The position numbers and the translations under genes are program-made. The notes beneath the pieces were generated by a model. That model was not told the origin of the DNA and did no database searches. It saw only the letters and a program-made list of their open reading frames with translations. Positions 19,972-28,930 of a DNA stretch of 64,000 bases are shown here, piece after piece. Origin of the DNA: Pseudomonas fluorescens. Its GTDB lineage: Bacteria; Pseudomonadota; Gammaproteobacteria; Pseudomonadales; Pseudomonadaceae. The stretch's first letter is position 1. Every line of letters starts with the position of its first letter. The stretch spans positions 62,001 through 126,000 of the forward strand of contig NZ_CABVHY010000007.1 of the NCBI RefSeq assembly GCF_902497875.1, read 5' to 3'.

Positions 19972-21045
19972 ATGAAGTCGCGCATCTGGCGTTTGGCAGG
20001 TGTTGGTTTGCTGTGCATGAGTGTCGGCGCGCAATTACAGGCCGATGAGCGGGATGACGGGCAACGTCCTCAACACACGGGTGCCGGTAGCGGTGGCCAG
20101 CGTGATCATGGCGCCGAAGGGCGCTCGGGAAACAATCAACAGCGTCCGGAAAACCCTCAGCCACGTCCGCAGAATAACCAACCGCGCCAGCAGAACGAGA
20201 TTATTCGCGGCGACAACAGCCAACAGTTCGAGCACAACGGCCGCAATCCTGGCGCACAGGGGCAGAGTCGTGGGCAGCATGATCTCAATGGCCAAGGCCG
20301 GCCTGCGTCGCAGCCGAGCAATAACCTGCCGATTCAAAGCCGCCCGGACACCGTCCGCCAGACTCAGCAGCCACAGCGTGGTTACTATCAGGACATTCCC
20401 CGGCGCAACGATAACAACCCGCATTGGCAGTCAGGCGGCCCTGGTTCGCGCTCAGACTACAAAGATCACTCCAATGACCATCGCTGGCCGGGTCGCCCGG
20501 ATGGGCATGGCAACGGTTGGGGGCCTGGCCCGCAATATCGTCCGGGTTATGTGATCGATCGATTCCCTGATCGCAATTACCGCGTGCCCTATCGCGGTCA
20601 GGACTACTTTTACTCCAGCGGTTACTGGTATCGCCCGCAAGGCCCGCGTTATGTAGTGGTCAGGCCTCCGCACGGGATCCGCGTCAGCTATCTACCGGAT
20701 TACGCGCAGGAAGTCTGGATCGGCGGCGCGTTGCTCTTTTTGGCGGCAGGCTCCTACTACGCGTATGAGTCCAGCACCCAGCAATACGTGGTGGTCGACC
20801 CACCCATGGGCAATCCTCAACCGCAACCGGTCAGCAATGGCTACGACGTGGTCGCCTATCCGGCGAACGGGCAGACGCCCGAGCAGGTCAATCAGGATGG
20901 CTACGACTGCTATCGCTGGGCGGTCGAGCAGAGCGGCTTCGATCCGGCGGCGGTCACCTATCAACCGGCGCCAGCGGTGGTGCAAACCTATCGCCAGGCC
21001 CAGGGCAATTGCCTGAGCAGCCGCGGGTACCAGGTCAGTTATTAG
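19972..21045 (+). CDS. Exported low-complexity protein of the DUF6515 type
   Basis: A 357-residue protein with a signal peptide (WRLAGVGLLCMSVGAQLQA), a long Gln/Asn/Pro/Arg-rich disordered region (about residues 30-190), a YRVPYRGQDYFYSSGYWYRP segment, a hydrophobic stretch (IGGALLFLAAGSYYAY), and a C-terminal domain with YDCYRWAVEQSGFDP. The arrangement matches proteins annotated DUF6515 in Pseudomonas; function is unknown. GAGGA upstream supports the ATG at 19972. Location is probably periplasmic or outer-envelope by inference from the signal peptide. Confidence 0.82.
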   Translation: MKSRIWRLAGVGLLCMSVGAQLQADERDDGQRPQHTGAGSGGQRDHGAEGRSGNNQQRPENPQPRPQNNQPRQQNEIIRGDNSQQFEHNGRNPGAQGQSRGQHDLNGQGRPASQPSNNLPIQSRPDTVRQTQQPQRGYYQDIPRRNDNNPHWQSGGPGSRSDYKDHSNDHRWPGRPDGHGNGWGPGPQYRPGYVIDRFPDRNYRVPYRGQDYFYSSGYWYRPQGPRYVVVRPPHGIRVSYLPDYAQEVWIGGALLFLAAGSYYAYESSTQQYVVVDPPMGNPQPQPVSNGYDVVAYPANGQTPEQVNQDGYDCYRWAVEQSGFDPAAVTYQPAPAVVQTYRQAQGNCLSSRGYQVSY

Positions 21046-21054
21046 TCGAAGACC

Positions 21055-21948
21055 TCAGGTCTTTGCAGCGCTCACCACTTCCTGCGGGTCGGCGTGCACC
21101 AACACCTCGGCTCGCGGGTAAGCGGCGGTGATCGCTTCGGCGGCGCGATCGCTGATGCCGTGGGCGACGGATAAGGTCAATTCACCCGGCAGTTCCAGAT
21201 GCAATTGCACGAACCAGTGATTGCCGGAGATCCGTGTGCGCAGGTCATGGGCGCCGAGCACACCGGGCACGCTGCAGGCCAGCTCAAGCATGTGCTGGCT
21301 GACGTCCGGCGGCAATTCTTCGTCCATCAATACCGCGACACTTTCCTTGGCGATGTGTACGGCGCTCCAGAGGATGTATACCGCAATCGCCAGACCAAAC
21401 CAGGCATCCAGCTGTTCCCAACCGAAGCTGGCCAGTACCAGCGCCAGCAGGATGCTGCTATTGAGCAGCAGATCGGAACGATAATGCAGCGAGTCGGCAC
21501 GTACCGCGGTCGAGCCGGTTTCGCGGATCACCCGGTGTTGCAGCATCAGCAGCGCGACCGTCAGCGCCAGTGACAGCAGCATCACGGCGATACCCACCCA
21601 AGGAGCCCCCAAGGGCTCCGGGTTCTGCAGACGTTCGATCGCCTGCACGCCAATCAATACCGCACTGACGGCAATGAACAGCGCCTGGGCCATGCCCGAG
21701 AGGGACTCGGCCTTGCCATGTCCGTAACGATGATCCTCGTCTGCCGGGCGCAGCGCGTAATGCACCGCCAGCAGATTGAGAAACGACGCGGCACCGTCGA
21801 GCAGGGAGTCGGTCAGACCCGCCAGCAGGCTGACCGAACCGCTCAACCACCAGGCGATCGCCTTGGTCACAATCAGAATGCCCGCCACCGCCAGCGAGGC
21901 GCGGGTCGCCAGACGCAGCAGGCGAGCGTGTTCGGTACTACTGGTCAT
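21055..21948 (-). CDS. fieF: Cation diffusion facilitator, FieF/YiiP-like
   Basis: Inner-membrane proton-coupled exporter of divalent metals (zinc, iron) of the CDF family. The 297-residue protein has six membrane helices with metal-site residues visible in GLTDSLLDGAASF (TM2) and DSLHYRSDLLLN (TM5), the HRYGHGKAESL loop typical of the family, and a C-terminal cytoplasmic ferredoxin-like domain with histidines. It converges with the DUF6515 gene nine bases away. The exact metal is not decided by sequence. Confidence 0.92.
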   Translation of the reverse strand: MTSSTEHARLLRLATRASLAVAGILIVTKAIAWWLSGSVSLLAGLTDSLLDGAASFLNLLAVHYALRPADEDHRYGHGKAESLSGMAQALFIAVSAVLIGVQAIERLQNPEPLGAPWVGIAVMLLSLALTVALLMLQHRVIRETGSTAVRADSLHYRSDLLLNSSILLALVLASFGWEQLDAWFGLAIAVYILWSAVHIAKESVAVLMDEELPPDVSQHMLELACSVPGVLGAHDLRTRISGNHWFVQLHLELPGELTLSVAHGISDRAAEAITAAYPRAEVLVHADPQEVVSAAKT

Positions 21949-21978
21949 GGGCGTTTACGTTCCTTCGAATACGCCACT

Positions 21979-22398
21979 TCAAGCGGCGGGTTGCAGACCG
22001 TACATGGCCAGTTGCTGTGCGCTGCCTTTGTGCTGGATCAACCGTGGATCATCCAGTGGGAAGGTGCGGCCCAGTTCGCTTTCGAGAATAGCCTGCAACT
22101 TGCTGTTATCGACCTTGCCGTCGGCACCGATGGCCTGCTGGAGTTTTTCCGGGGCGACCTGGGCGGTCCTGCCGGGTTCCAGGTAGATAGCACCCGTGGC
22201 GAAGTCCACGCCAAACGCAATCAGCCCTGGAATGACATAGAACAGCAGGCCCACGGCGTCGAGGGCGGCCACCACCGGGTCGATCTTGCCTTCGATCTGG
22301 CCGCGACGGTCCGGGAAGAAAATCGTGCCGCACGCGGTCATTTGGGTCAGCAGGGTAGCGAGCAGAACGCCGCCAACTACACGGAAGGGAATACGCAT
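21979..22398 (-). CDS. Small lipoprotein, YceK-like
   Basis: A 139-residue protein with a lipoprotein signal peptide ending at C23 (TQMTAC-G), a hydrophobic segment (VGLLFYVIPGLIAFGVDFAT) and the GAIYL motif seen in YceK/YidQ-like lipoproteins. AGGAG is well spaced before the ATG at 22398. Similar pseudomonad proteins have been labelled polyribonucleotide nucleotidyltransferase, for which nothing here argues. Function unknown; outer-membrane location is inferred from the lipobox. Confidence 0.8.
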   Translation of the reverse strand: MRIPFRVVGGVLLATLLTQMTACGTIFFPDRRGQIEGKIDPVVAALDAVGLLFYVIPGLIAFGVDFATGAIYLEPGRTAQVAPEKLQQAIGADGKVDNSKLQAILESELGRTFPLDDPRLIQHKGSAQQLAMYGLQPAA

Positions 22399-22466
22399 AT
22401 GGATCTCCTGATCAAATTCGAAACGAAATGGTGAAAAAGCGTCCCTGGTATCAATACAGACCCTGA

Positions 22467-22494
22467 TTAACGCTATGCAGTTCGCCGTTATACT
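22467..22494 (+). promoter_or_regulatory. Probable promoter at the left edge of the hrpB leader
   Basis: TTAACG (22467-22472) and TATACT (22489-22494) are separated by 16 bases. Transcription would begin near 22501, at the first bases of the left inverted-repeat arm, so the whole repeat would be transcribed as a leader. This rests on consensus similarity only. Confidence 0.5.
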
Positions 22495-22497
22495 CGC

Positions 22498-22775
22498 GGC
22501 TCGCAGGGCGTGCTCACAATAAATTGCGGTCGCGCCATCACCCCGGAACACGCAAGAGTACATGAGGAGTGAGGTTTGGTTTTCCCCAATCAAAAACGAG
22601 TAACGGCGGATTGCGCTTTCCGGGGTTCGGCCCTTCGGGTTGAAGCTGTGAACGCGCCATGCTGCGTTGCGGGACTTGGCAAGGAAACGACCCTTACCGG
22701 CGTCCCGCGCCTTGCCTGGCACGTCCACAGCTCCAACGCGACCCGCAATTTACTGTGAGCACGCCCTGGGGAGCC
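22498..22775. repeat. 278-bp element bounded by a near-perfect 37-bp inverted repeat, with internal stems (structured leader or MITE-like)
   Basis: The outer arms (22498-22534 and 22737-22775) match almost throughout, including a perfect 15-base core CAGGGCGTGCTCACA. Inside are a second stem (22541-22555 with 22611-22625, 13 of 15 paired, core CCCCGGAA), a hairpin TTCGGCCC-TTC-GGGTTGAA (22626-22644), and a third long imperfect stem closed by AGCTGTG/CACAGCT (22645-22733). No target-site duplication is evident. The right arm contributes the GGGGAG ribosome binding site of hrpB. It is unlike the REP classes elsewhere in the window. Confidence 0.75.
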
Positions 22776-22778
22776 AGC

Positions 22779-25310
22779 ATGATTTCTCTGCCGATCGATG
22801 AAGTTCTACCCGCGCTGCGTGAAGCCTTGGCGACACGCCACGAAGCCGTACTCGAAGCACCGCCCGGCGCCGGTAAAACCACCCGCGTGCCATTGGCGTT
22901 GTTGAATGAGCCGTGGCTGGCCGGGCAAACCATCCTGATGCTCGAGCCGCGTCGCCTCGCCGCCCGCGCGGCCGCCGAACGACTGGCCAGTGAGCTGGGG
23001 GAAAAGGTCGGCGAAACCGTGGGCTATCGCATTCGTCTCGACAGCAAGGTGGGGCCCAATACCCGAATCGAAGTGGTCACCGAGGGGATTCTCACTCGAC
23101 GCCTGCAAGATGACCCGGCGCTGGACGGTGTCGGCCTGCTGATCTTCGACGAGTTCCACGAGCGCAGCCTCGACGCTGATCTGGCGCTGGCGTTGAGCCT
23201 GAATGGTCGCGACCTGTTTCGTGACGAACAGCCGCTGAAGATTCTCTTGATGTCGGCGACCCTGGAAGGCGAACGGCTCGCAGGCCTGCTGGATGACGCG
23301 CCTATTTTGCGCAGCGAAGGGCGCATGTACCCGGTGACGATGCGCTGGGGTCGGGCGTTTCAGCCGGGGGAATTCATCGAACCACGGGTGGTGCAGACCA
23401 TCCTCGACGCCTTGAGCGACGAAAGTGGCAGTCTGCTGGTGTTTCTGCCGGGCCAGGCGGAAATCCGTCGGGTCCATCAACAGTTGGTCGAGGCGCTGGG
23501 TGAACGCACTAAAGTGCTGCTGTGTCCGTTGCACGGCGAACTGGACCTGAATGCGCAACGCGCCGCCATCGACCCGGCACCGCCCGGTCAGCGCAAAGTG
23601 GTGCTGGCCACCAACATCGCCGAGACCAGCCTGACCATCGATGGCGTGCGGGTAGTGATCGATGCCGGGTTGGCGCGGGTGCCGCGTTTCGATCCGGGCA
23701 GCGGCATGACTCGCCTCGACACGCAACGGATCTCCCGCGCCAGCGCTACACAGCGCGCCGGGCGAGCGGGGCGCCTGGAGCCGGGCGTGTGTTATCGCCT
23801 GTGGTCGCAGGATCAGCATGAGCAGTTGGCGGCTTACGCCAGTGCCGAGATTCTTTCGGCTGACCTTGCCGGCCTGGCTCTGCAGTTGGGGCGTTGGGGC
23901 GTTCTGCCTGGGCAATTGATCTGGCTCGATGTGCCGCCAGCGGCAGCTTATGCACAGGCTCAGGATTTGCTGGAACGCTTGGGTGCACTGGAGGGCAAGA
24001 CAGCTGAGGACTGGAAGCTGACCCGTCACGGTCAGGCGATGGCCGAACTGCCAGCCCATCCGCGTATCGCTCATTTGTTGTTGCGCGGGCAGGCGCTGGG
24101 GTTGGCGGACATGGCTTGCGACGTCGCCGCATTGTTGGGTGAGCGGGACATCTTGCGCGGCGCCGGTGCGGATTTGCACAGCAGGCTGGTGCTGTTGTCC
24201 GGCGAAGAGCGAGCGACTCGCGGTGCTCAAGGTGGCGTTCAGCGAGCCCGGCAACTGGCTCGACAATATCGCGGTTATCTGCGGGGCAAGGCACAGGAAC
24301 CGGTCAACGATCCGGATCATCCGCGCTGGCTTGGCGCGCTGCTGGCCCTGGCCTATCCGGATCGTGTCGCGCAGCAGCGGCGTGCCGGTGGCGCCGAATA
24401 TCGCCTGGCCAACGGTCGCGCCGCGCTGTTCGCCGAGGCCGATAGCCTGATGAAGCAACCCTGGCTGGTGATTGCCGATCTGGGCAGTCGTCAGGGGCAG
24501 CGCGAAGAACGAATTTATCTGGCGGCGGATTTTGATCCGGCGCTGTTTGATTCGGTGTTGGCTGAACAAGTGCGCATTGTCGATCAGCTAGATTGGGATG
24601 AACGCGAAGGTGTGCTGCGAGCCGAGCGCCAGCGCAAGGTGGGCGAACTGATACTCAGCAGGGAACCGCTGACCGGGCTGGATGAAACCGCACGCAGCCA
24701 GGCATTGGTCAATCTGGTGCGGCGTAAAGGGCTCGAACTGCTGCCATGGACGCCGGAACTGCGCCAGTGGCAAGCGCGGGTGGCGTTGTTACGGCAGTTG
24801 GATAGGGAGGAAAAAGGGCATAGCGAATGGCCGGATGTCAGCGATGCGGCGTTGCTGGCAGGTTTGGAGCATTGGTTGTTGCCGTATCTGGGAAGGGTGT
24901 CGCGGCTCAGTCACTTCGCCAATCTGGACCTGTCCAGCATCGTCCATAACCTGCTGCCGTGGCCACTGCCTCAACGCCTGGATGAGCTGGCGCCGCATCA
25001 TCTGACAGTGCCTTCCGGCTCGTCGATTCGCCTGGACTACAGCGAGCAGCCGCCGATTCTGGCGGTGCGTTTGCAGGAGTTGTTCGGCCTGGCCGAAACC
25101 CCGCGCATTGCCGGTGGCCGGCAAGTGGTCAAGTTGCACCTGCTGTCACCCGCGCGGCGTCCGGTGCAGGTAACGCAGGACCTGGCGAACTTCTGGCGCA
25201 GTACCTATGCCGAGGTGAAGAAGGATCTGAAGGGGCGTTATCCGAAACACTACTGGCCGGATGATCCGCTGGTGGCCGAAGCGACAGCGCGGATCAAGCC
25301 GCGTAAATAA
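22779..25310 (+). CDS. hrpB: ATP-dependent helicase HrpB
   Basis: DEAH-type RNA helicase; HrpB orthologues in other bacteria bind PBP1b-like proteins or act in RNA metabolism, and the precise role is unsettled. The 843-residue protein has normal family length with Walker A PPGAGKTTRVPLALL (about residues 24-38), DEFHER, SATLEG, NIAETSLTIDGV and QRAGRAGR, then HA2 and HrpB C-terminal domains. The ATG at 22779 follows GGGGAG by five bases; the longer frame would translate the inverted-repeat leader and is unlikely. Confidence 0.96.
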   Translation: MISLPIDEVLPALREALATRHEAVLEAPPGAGKTTRVPLALLNEPWLAGQTILMLEPRRLAARAAAERLASELGEKVGETVGYRIRLDSKVGPNTRIEVVTEGILTRRLQDDPALDGVGLLIFDEFHERSLDADLALALSLNGRDLFRDEQPLKILLMSATLEGERLAGLLDDAPILRSEGRMYPVTMRWGRAFQPGEFIEPRVVQTILDALSDESGSLLVFLPGQAEIRRVHQQLVEALGERTKVLLCPLHGELDLNAQRAAIDPAPPGQRKVVLATNIAETSLTIDGVRVVIDAGLARVPRFDPGSGMTRLDTQRISRASATQRAGRAGRLEPGVCYRLWSQDQHEQLAAYASAEILSADLAGLALQLGRWGVLPGQLIWLDVPPAAAYAQAQDLLERLGALEGKTAEDWKLTRHGQAMAELPAHPRIAHLLLRGQALGLADMACDVAALLGERDILRGAGADLHSRLVLLSGEERATRGAQGGVQRARQLARQYRGYLRGKAQEPVNDPDHPRWLGALLALAYPDRVAQQRRAGGAEYRLANGRAALFAEADSLMKQPWLVIADLGSRQGQREERIYLAADFDPALFDSVLAEQVRIVDQLDWDEREGVLRAERQRKVGELILSREPLTGLDETARSQALVNLVRRKGLELLPWTPELRQWQARVALLRQLDREEKGHSEWPDVSDAALLAGLEHWLLPYLGRVSRLSHFANLDLSSIVHNLLPWPLPQRLDELAPHHLTVPSGSSIRLDYSEQPPILAVRLQELFGLAETPRIAGGRQVVKLHLLSPARRPVQVTQDLANFWRSTYAEVKKDLKGRYPKHYWPDDPLVAEATARIKPRK

Positions 25311-25318
25311 GCCAGGTT

Positions 25319-25484
25319 TGTGGTGAGGGAGCTTGTCGGAACGCCGCATCGCCCCGTTCGGCTGCGAAGCAGCCGCAAAGCCTGTGAACGCGGCATGCCT
25401 GATAAAATGTGATTGCATGTTTTAGGGCCGCTGCGCGCCCCAGCGGGGGCAAGCCCCCTCGCCACAATTGCTCCCTCGCCACAG
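25319..25484. repeat. Degenerate REPIN element with a duplicated outer half-site
   Basis: The right side contains CCCCCTCGCCACAATTG and then a second CTCCCTCGCCACAG, so the outer half-site occurs twice, while the left arm (TTGTGGTGAGGGAGCTTGTC) is diverged. Inner arms include CGGCTGCGAAGCAGCCG. It looks like an eroded or recombined copy of the class seen at 8281-8412. It separates hrpB from the convergent phosphatase gene. Confidence 0.8.
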
Positions 25485-25492
25485 TTTTTGAT

Positions 25493-26572
25493 CTACAGCG
25501 CCGCAGGCAGAAGGAACCGTGCAATCACCGGCAAATGATCGGAGATTCTCAGCGTATCGTTTTGCCTCACTCGGGCCTCGACCCGTTTGATTCGTGGGCT
25601 GTAAAACAGGTAGTCAAGGGTGCGGTCCGGGCCGTTCAGGGCTGGGTCATTGGGGTAGTGGGTCAGCCAGTGCGCGCGGTCGATACCGCTGGCTTCGCTG
25701 TTGGTGGGAATCATCGGGTATTTGTCCCAGAGTACATGCAGCGCGCTGTCGGCGGAGTAGGGTGAGCGTTGCTCGGGGGTGAGTCGTTGATACTGGCCGA
25801 GCGGCAGCAGATTAAGATCGCCGCCAATCAACCAGGGTGTGCCACGGCTTTCCAACTTGTCGAGCACCTTGGCGATGGCGCTCACTTGCTCTGGCAGAGT
25901 GTCGTCAGGCTGCATCGATCGATCCAGATGGGTATTGATTACTGCCATCTGCCCTCCATCGCTCAACGGCAGATAACTCACCAGCAGCGCATTTTTTGGC
26001 TGGAATTGACGACTGATGATATTGGCCGGTGCCTCGGGGAGCTGCAGGCGTTCGGCGTGTTTGATCTGGTAGCGGCTCAATGTCGCCAGTTGCCGGCCGA
26101 CACTGCCGAAAATATGCGGGTCCGGAATGAAGTCAGCCTTCCAGTCGAATGCATGGGTGCTGCAGGGGTAAAGATCGGTCAGGCGTTCCTGGAGCAGTTT
26201 CAGCTGGTGTTGATAGTCGCTGGCCTTGGCGCCTTCATCGAGCTCTTGCAGCAGGACGATATCGGGTTGTTCATCGCGGATCACCCGCGCCACTTCATCA
26301 AGACTGAAGGCCATGTCTTCGGTGGTGGGGCGTTCGTCATTGCCGTTGGCCAGGTCATTCCAGAACACATAGCGTTTGCCCGCCAGGTACTGGACGTTCC
26401 AGGTCATGACCTTGAGCGCCTGGCCGGGCACGAGAGGCGGTGCCTGGGTACTGCAACTGACCGGCAGCCGCTCTTTGGCTCCCGGGCGCCAGGTCAGGCT
26501 ATGGATCACGGCTGACATCAGACCGGCAATGATCAGCAGGCCCAGCAGGGTGTAGCGCAGTAGACGGGTCAT
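25493..26572 (-). CDS. Endonuclease/exonuclease/phosphatase (EEP) family protein
   Basis: A 359-residue protein with an N-terminal membrane anchor (LLGLLIIAGLMSAVI) and an EEP fold: MTWNVQYLAG, VLLQELDEGA with the metal-binding glutamate, NTHLDRS, GGDLNLLP and the terminal SDHLPVIARF. EEP enzymes cleave phosphodiesters in nucleic acids or lipids; the substrate cannot be inferred. The anchor places the catalytic domain on one face of the membrane, probably the periplasmic one. It is monocistronic. Confidence 0.88.
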   Translation of the reverse strand: MTRLLRYTLLGLLIIAGLMSAVIHSLTWRPGAKERLPVSCSTQAPPLVPGQALKVMTWNVQYLAGKRYVFWNDLANGNDERPTTEDMAFSLDEVARVIRDEQPDIVLLQELDEGAKASDYQHQLKLLQERLTDLYPCSTHAFDWKADFIPDPHIFGSVGRQLATLSRYQIKHAERLQLPEAPANIISRQFQPKNALLVSYLPLSDGGQMAVINTHLDRSMQPDDTLPEQVSAIAKVLDKLESRGTPWLIGGDLNLLPLGQYQRLTPEQRSPYSADSALHVLWDKYPMIPTNSEASGIDRAHWLTHYPNDPALNGPDRTLDYLFYSPRIKRVEARVRQNDTLRISDHLPVIARFLLPAAL

Positions 26573-26647
26573 CGGCTCGGCTTATGGCGTTGCAGGATTA
26601 AGCACGAGCATACCCGAGAGCCGTGTCGGATCCAAAGGGCAGGCCTG

Positions 26648-27322
26648 TCAGATACTTCCATCATTTTTGTCGGGTACTTCGCTAATCAACATGAACAGGC
26701 GGAACAACACGACGCTGGTAAAGAGTTGCAGGAAGCTGTGGATGCTGTCGATCAACAGCGCGAATGCCGGGTTCTGCGGCTCGGGATACACCGCAAGACT
26801 TGCGCCCTTGAGTATCCACAACGGTGCCATCACGCACAGGATACAGGTCAGGATGCGCAGGAAATTGCCACGGGTCAGGCGAAAGCTTTCCTTGATGGCA
26901 GCCAGTGGTTGCAGGCCTCGCAACACTAGCAGGTACTCGGCAAAGGCCAGCGTCACCATCAGCCACAACCCTGGCAGGAAGTACAGCGACAGGCCCACCA
27001 AAATCAACAAGGTGTTGATTGCTGTCAGGAGCGCGAAGCGCGGCCACAGACGGGTCGACATTGCCAGCAGATCTCGGGTGCGCGGTGATTCGCCTCGACT
27101 GCGGGCATCCAGAAAAAGGATCAGCGCAGCGGTATACAGGGGATAAATCAGCAGCCCGACGATCACGCTGTAACCCGGAAAGGCATCCGAGCCCTGGGAG
27201 TGTTCGACAAGTTGTTGCAGCAACGCTTCGAGCACCACCAACGGCAGGCACAACGGCACGATCTGGCCGAGGTTGCGCTTGAAGAAGTACAAAGAGTCGC
27301 GGAGCACATCTAACGGATTCAT
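26648..27322 (-). CDS. YciC family membrane protein
   Basis: A 224-residue polytopic inner-membrane protein starting MNPLDVLRDSLYFFKRNLGQ and carrying about six hydrophobic segments (for example LLTAINTLLILVGLSLYFLP). The N-terminus and length match the YciC (UPF0259) family of unknown function. The start at 27322 is preferred over an upstream ATG that adds an arginine-rich stretch. It diverges from the DUF2076 gene. Confidence 0.82.
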   Translation of the reverse strand: MNPLDVLRDSLYFFKRNLGQIVPLCLPLVVLEALLQQLVEHSQGSDAFPGYSVIVGLLIYPLYTAALILFLDARSRGESPRTRDLLAMSTRLWPRFALLTAINTLLILVGLSLYFLPGLWLMVTLAFAEYLLVLRGLQPLAAIKESFRLTRGNFLRILTCILCVMAPLWILKGASLAVYPEPQNPAFALLIDSIHSFLQLFTSVVLFRLFMLISEVPDKNDGSI

Positions 27323-27501
27323 CAGTCGGTATCGCAGGTAAAAAGCAGTTCGACACTTTAACCGATGCAGGGCCCGCAGGAGCAAACGTAAACGTTGGGT
27401 AAAGGCCATTGAAAGGCGGCGCAGCACGCCCCATTACTGCAGGGGCACCTTATCCACAACGGAAAGGGCGACGATTTTTCCGGCAATCTAACGAGGTCGC
27501 C

Positions 27502-28281
27502 ATGAACAGCGAAGAACAAACCCTGATCGATGGCCTGTTTTCACGGCTGCAGCAAGCCGAAGCGGATTCAGACCCGCGCGACGCCCAGGCCGAGACACGG
27601 ATCAAGGAACATCTGAATCGCCAGCCTGCGGCAGGGTATTTCATGACCCAGGCGATTCTGGTGCAGGAGGCTGCGCTCAAAAGCCTCGACGAACAGAACA
27701 AACAACTCGCTCAGCAAAACCAGCAACTGCAGGCCGAACTGCAACAAGCCAAGACCCAAATGGCCACTCCCGCGCCAAGCGGTGGTGGTGGCGGCTTCCT
27801 GTCGAGCATCTTCGGTGGTGGTTCCCGAGACTCGCAACCGACAGCGGGCGCTGGTGCTCCGGCCTCGACCGGTGGCTGGCGTGAGCCAGCACGGCCGTCG
27901 TTCAACGCCCAGCCGGGCGTAGCGCCCCGGCAAAACTTCGGTGGCTCGCAACAGAACTACGCGGCTGCCCAACAACAGTCCCCGGCAGGTGGTAATAGCT
28001 TCCTCGGTGGCGCATTGCGAACCGCAGCCGGGGTGGCGGGTGGCGTGATGCTGGCGCAAGGCATCAGCAGCCTGTTCCACAGCAATCAGCAACCGCCGGA
28101 AGTCGCCGAAGTCGCCAAGGAAGAGCCGGCTCAAGTCAATGACAGCGGTAATGACCCGGGTAATGATGACCAGCGCATGGCCGGTAACGATTCCTACGGT
28201 AATGATCAGGGCGGGATTACCGACGCCGACTACAACGATGACAGCTCATCCTTCTTCAGCGACGACGATTCCTTCGTCTGA
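27502..28281 (+). CDS. DUF2076 domain-containing protein
   Basis: A 259-residue protein whose N-terminus (MNSEEQTLIDGLFSRLQQAE) matches DUF2076, followed by a coiled coil rich in Gln (LDEQNKQLAQQNQQLQAELQ), a glycine-rich linker with FLSSIFGGGSR, a short hydrophobic segment (AAGVAGGVMLAQGISSLF) and an acidic Asp/Asn/Ser tail. The domain has been described as a putative periplasmic ligand-binding sensor, but no signal peptide is visible here. The function is open. Confidence 0.87.
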   Translation: MNSEEQTLIDGLFSRLQQAEADSDPRDAQAETRIKEHLNRQPAAGYFMTQAILVQEAALKSLDEQNKQLAQQNQQLQAELQQAKTQMATPAPSGGGGGFLSSIFGGGSRDSQPTAGAGAPASTGGWREPARPSFNAQPGVAPRQNFGGSQQNYAAAQQQSPAGGNSFLGGALRTAAGVAGGVMLAQGISSLFHSNQQPPEVAEVAKEEPAQVNDSGNDPGNDDQRMAGNDSYGNDQGGITDADYNDDSSSFFSDDDSFV

Positions 28282-28293
28282 TGCACCATTCGT

Positions 28294-28315
28294 CCGGAGC
28301 GCCTTGGCGCTCCGG
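28294..28315. terminator. Perfect 10-bp hairpin after the DUF2076 gene
   Basis: CCGGAGCGCC and GGCGCTCCGG pair perfectly around a two-base loop 13 bases after the stop codon. A T-run is lacking, so termination may be weak; the stem may also protect the 3' end of the mRNA. Confidence 0.5.
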
Positions 28316-28417
28316 TCCGATTATTCGCGGAAATTTCCTTCTGGCTGGCATACTGGGCGACTTTTCGGGCATTGCGCCTGATTCAGCCTGTGCGCGCTTG
28401 CGCCATGAGGATTTGCG

Positions 28418-28897
28418 GTGAAAAAAATTGCGGTGTTCGCCGATGTCCAAAACCTCTACTACACCGTGCGTCAGGCCTATGGCTGTCACTTCAACTATGC
28501 GGCCCTGTGGGCAGACATCAGTCAGCGTGGGCAGATTGTCGAGGCGTATGCCTACGCCATCGATCGCGGTGACAGCAAGCAGCAGCAGTTCCAGCAGATC
28601 CTGCGCAACCTCGGCTTCACGGTAAAGCTCAAGCCTTATATCCAGCGCAGCGACGGTTCGGCCAAGGGCGACTGGGACGTGGGCATTACCATCGATATCA
28701 TGGACGCCGCGGCGAACGTCGATGAGGTGGTGCTGGCCTCCGGCGACGGTGATTTTGACATGCTGCTTGAACGCATTATCAGCAAGCACGGCGTTGAAGC
28801 AGTCGCCTACGGCGTGCCGGGCCTGACCGCCAACTCGTTGATACGCGCCGCCAGCCGCTATGTGCCGATCGAAGGCGTGTTGCTGCTTAAAAACTGA
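28418..28897 (+). CDS. NYN domain (LabA/DUF88-like) putative RNase
   Basis: A 159-residue PIN-like NYN domain protein. Acidic metal-site residues are visible in FADVQNLY (near residue 8), KGDWDVGITIDIMDA (about 88-102) and ASGDGDFDML (about 108-117), the standard NYN set. Family members cleave RNA or regulate circadian output in cyanobacteria (LabA). The start is GTG. The gene lies 33 bases ahead of a DnaQ-like exonuclease in the same direction, so two nucleases may be co-expressed. Confidence 0.88.
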   Translation: MKKIAVFADVQNLYYTVRQAYGCHFNYAALWADISQRGQIVEAYAYAIDRGDSKQQQFQQILRNLGFTVKLKPYIQRSDGSAKGDWDVGITIDIMDAAANVDEVVLASGDGDFDMLLERIISKHGVEAVAYGVPGLTANSLIRAASRYVPIEGVLLLKN

Positions 28898-28930
28898 ATT
28901 CGATTACTTTTTGATGGAGTGGGAACAGGT

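Noticed and set aside
21979..22398. Label polyribonucleotide nucleotidyltransferase for the small lipoprotein
   Set aside because: The protein has no PNPase domain and carries a lipoprotein signal.
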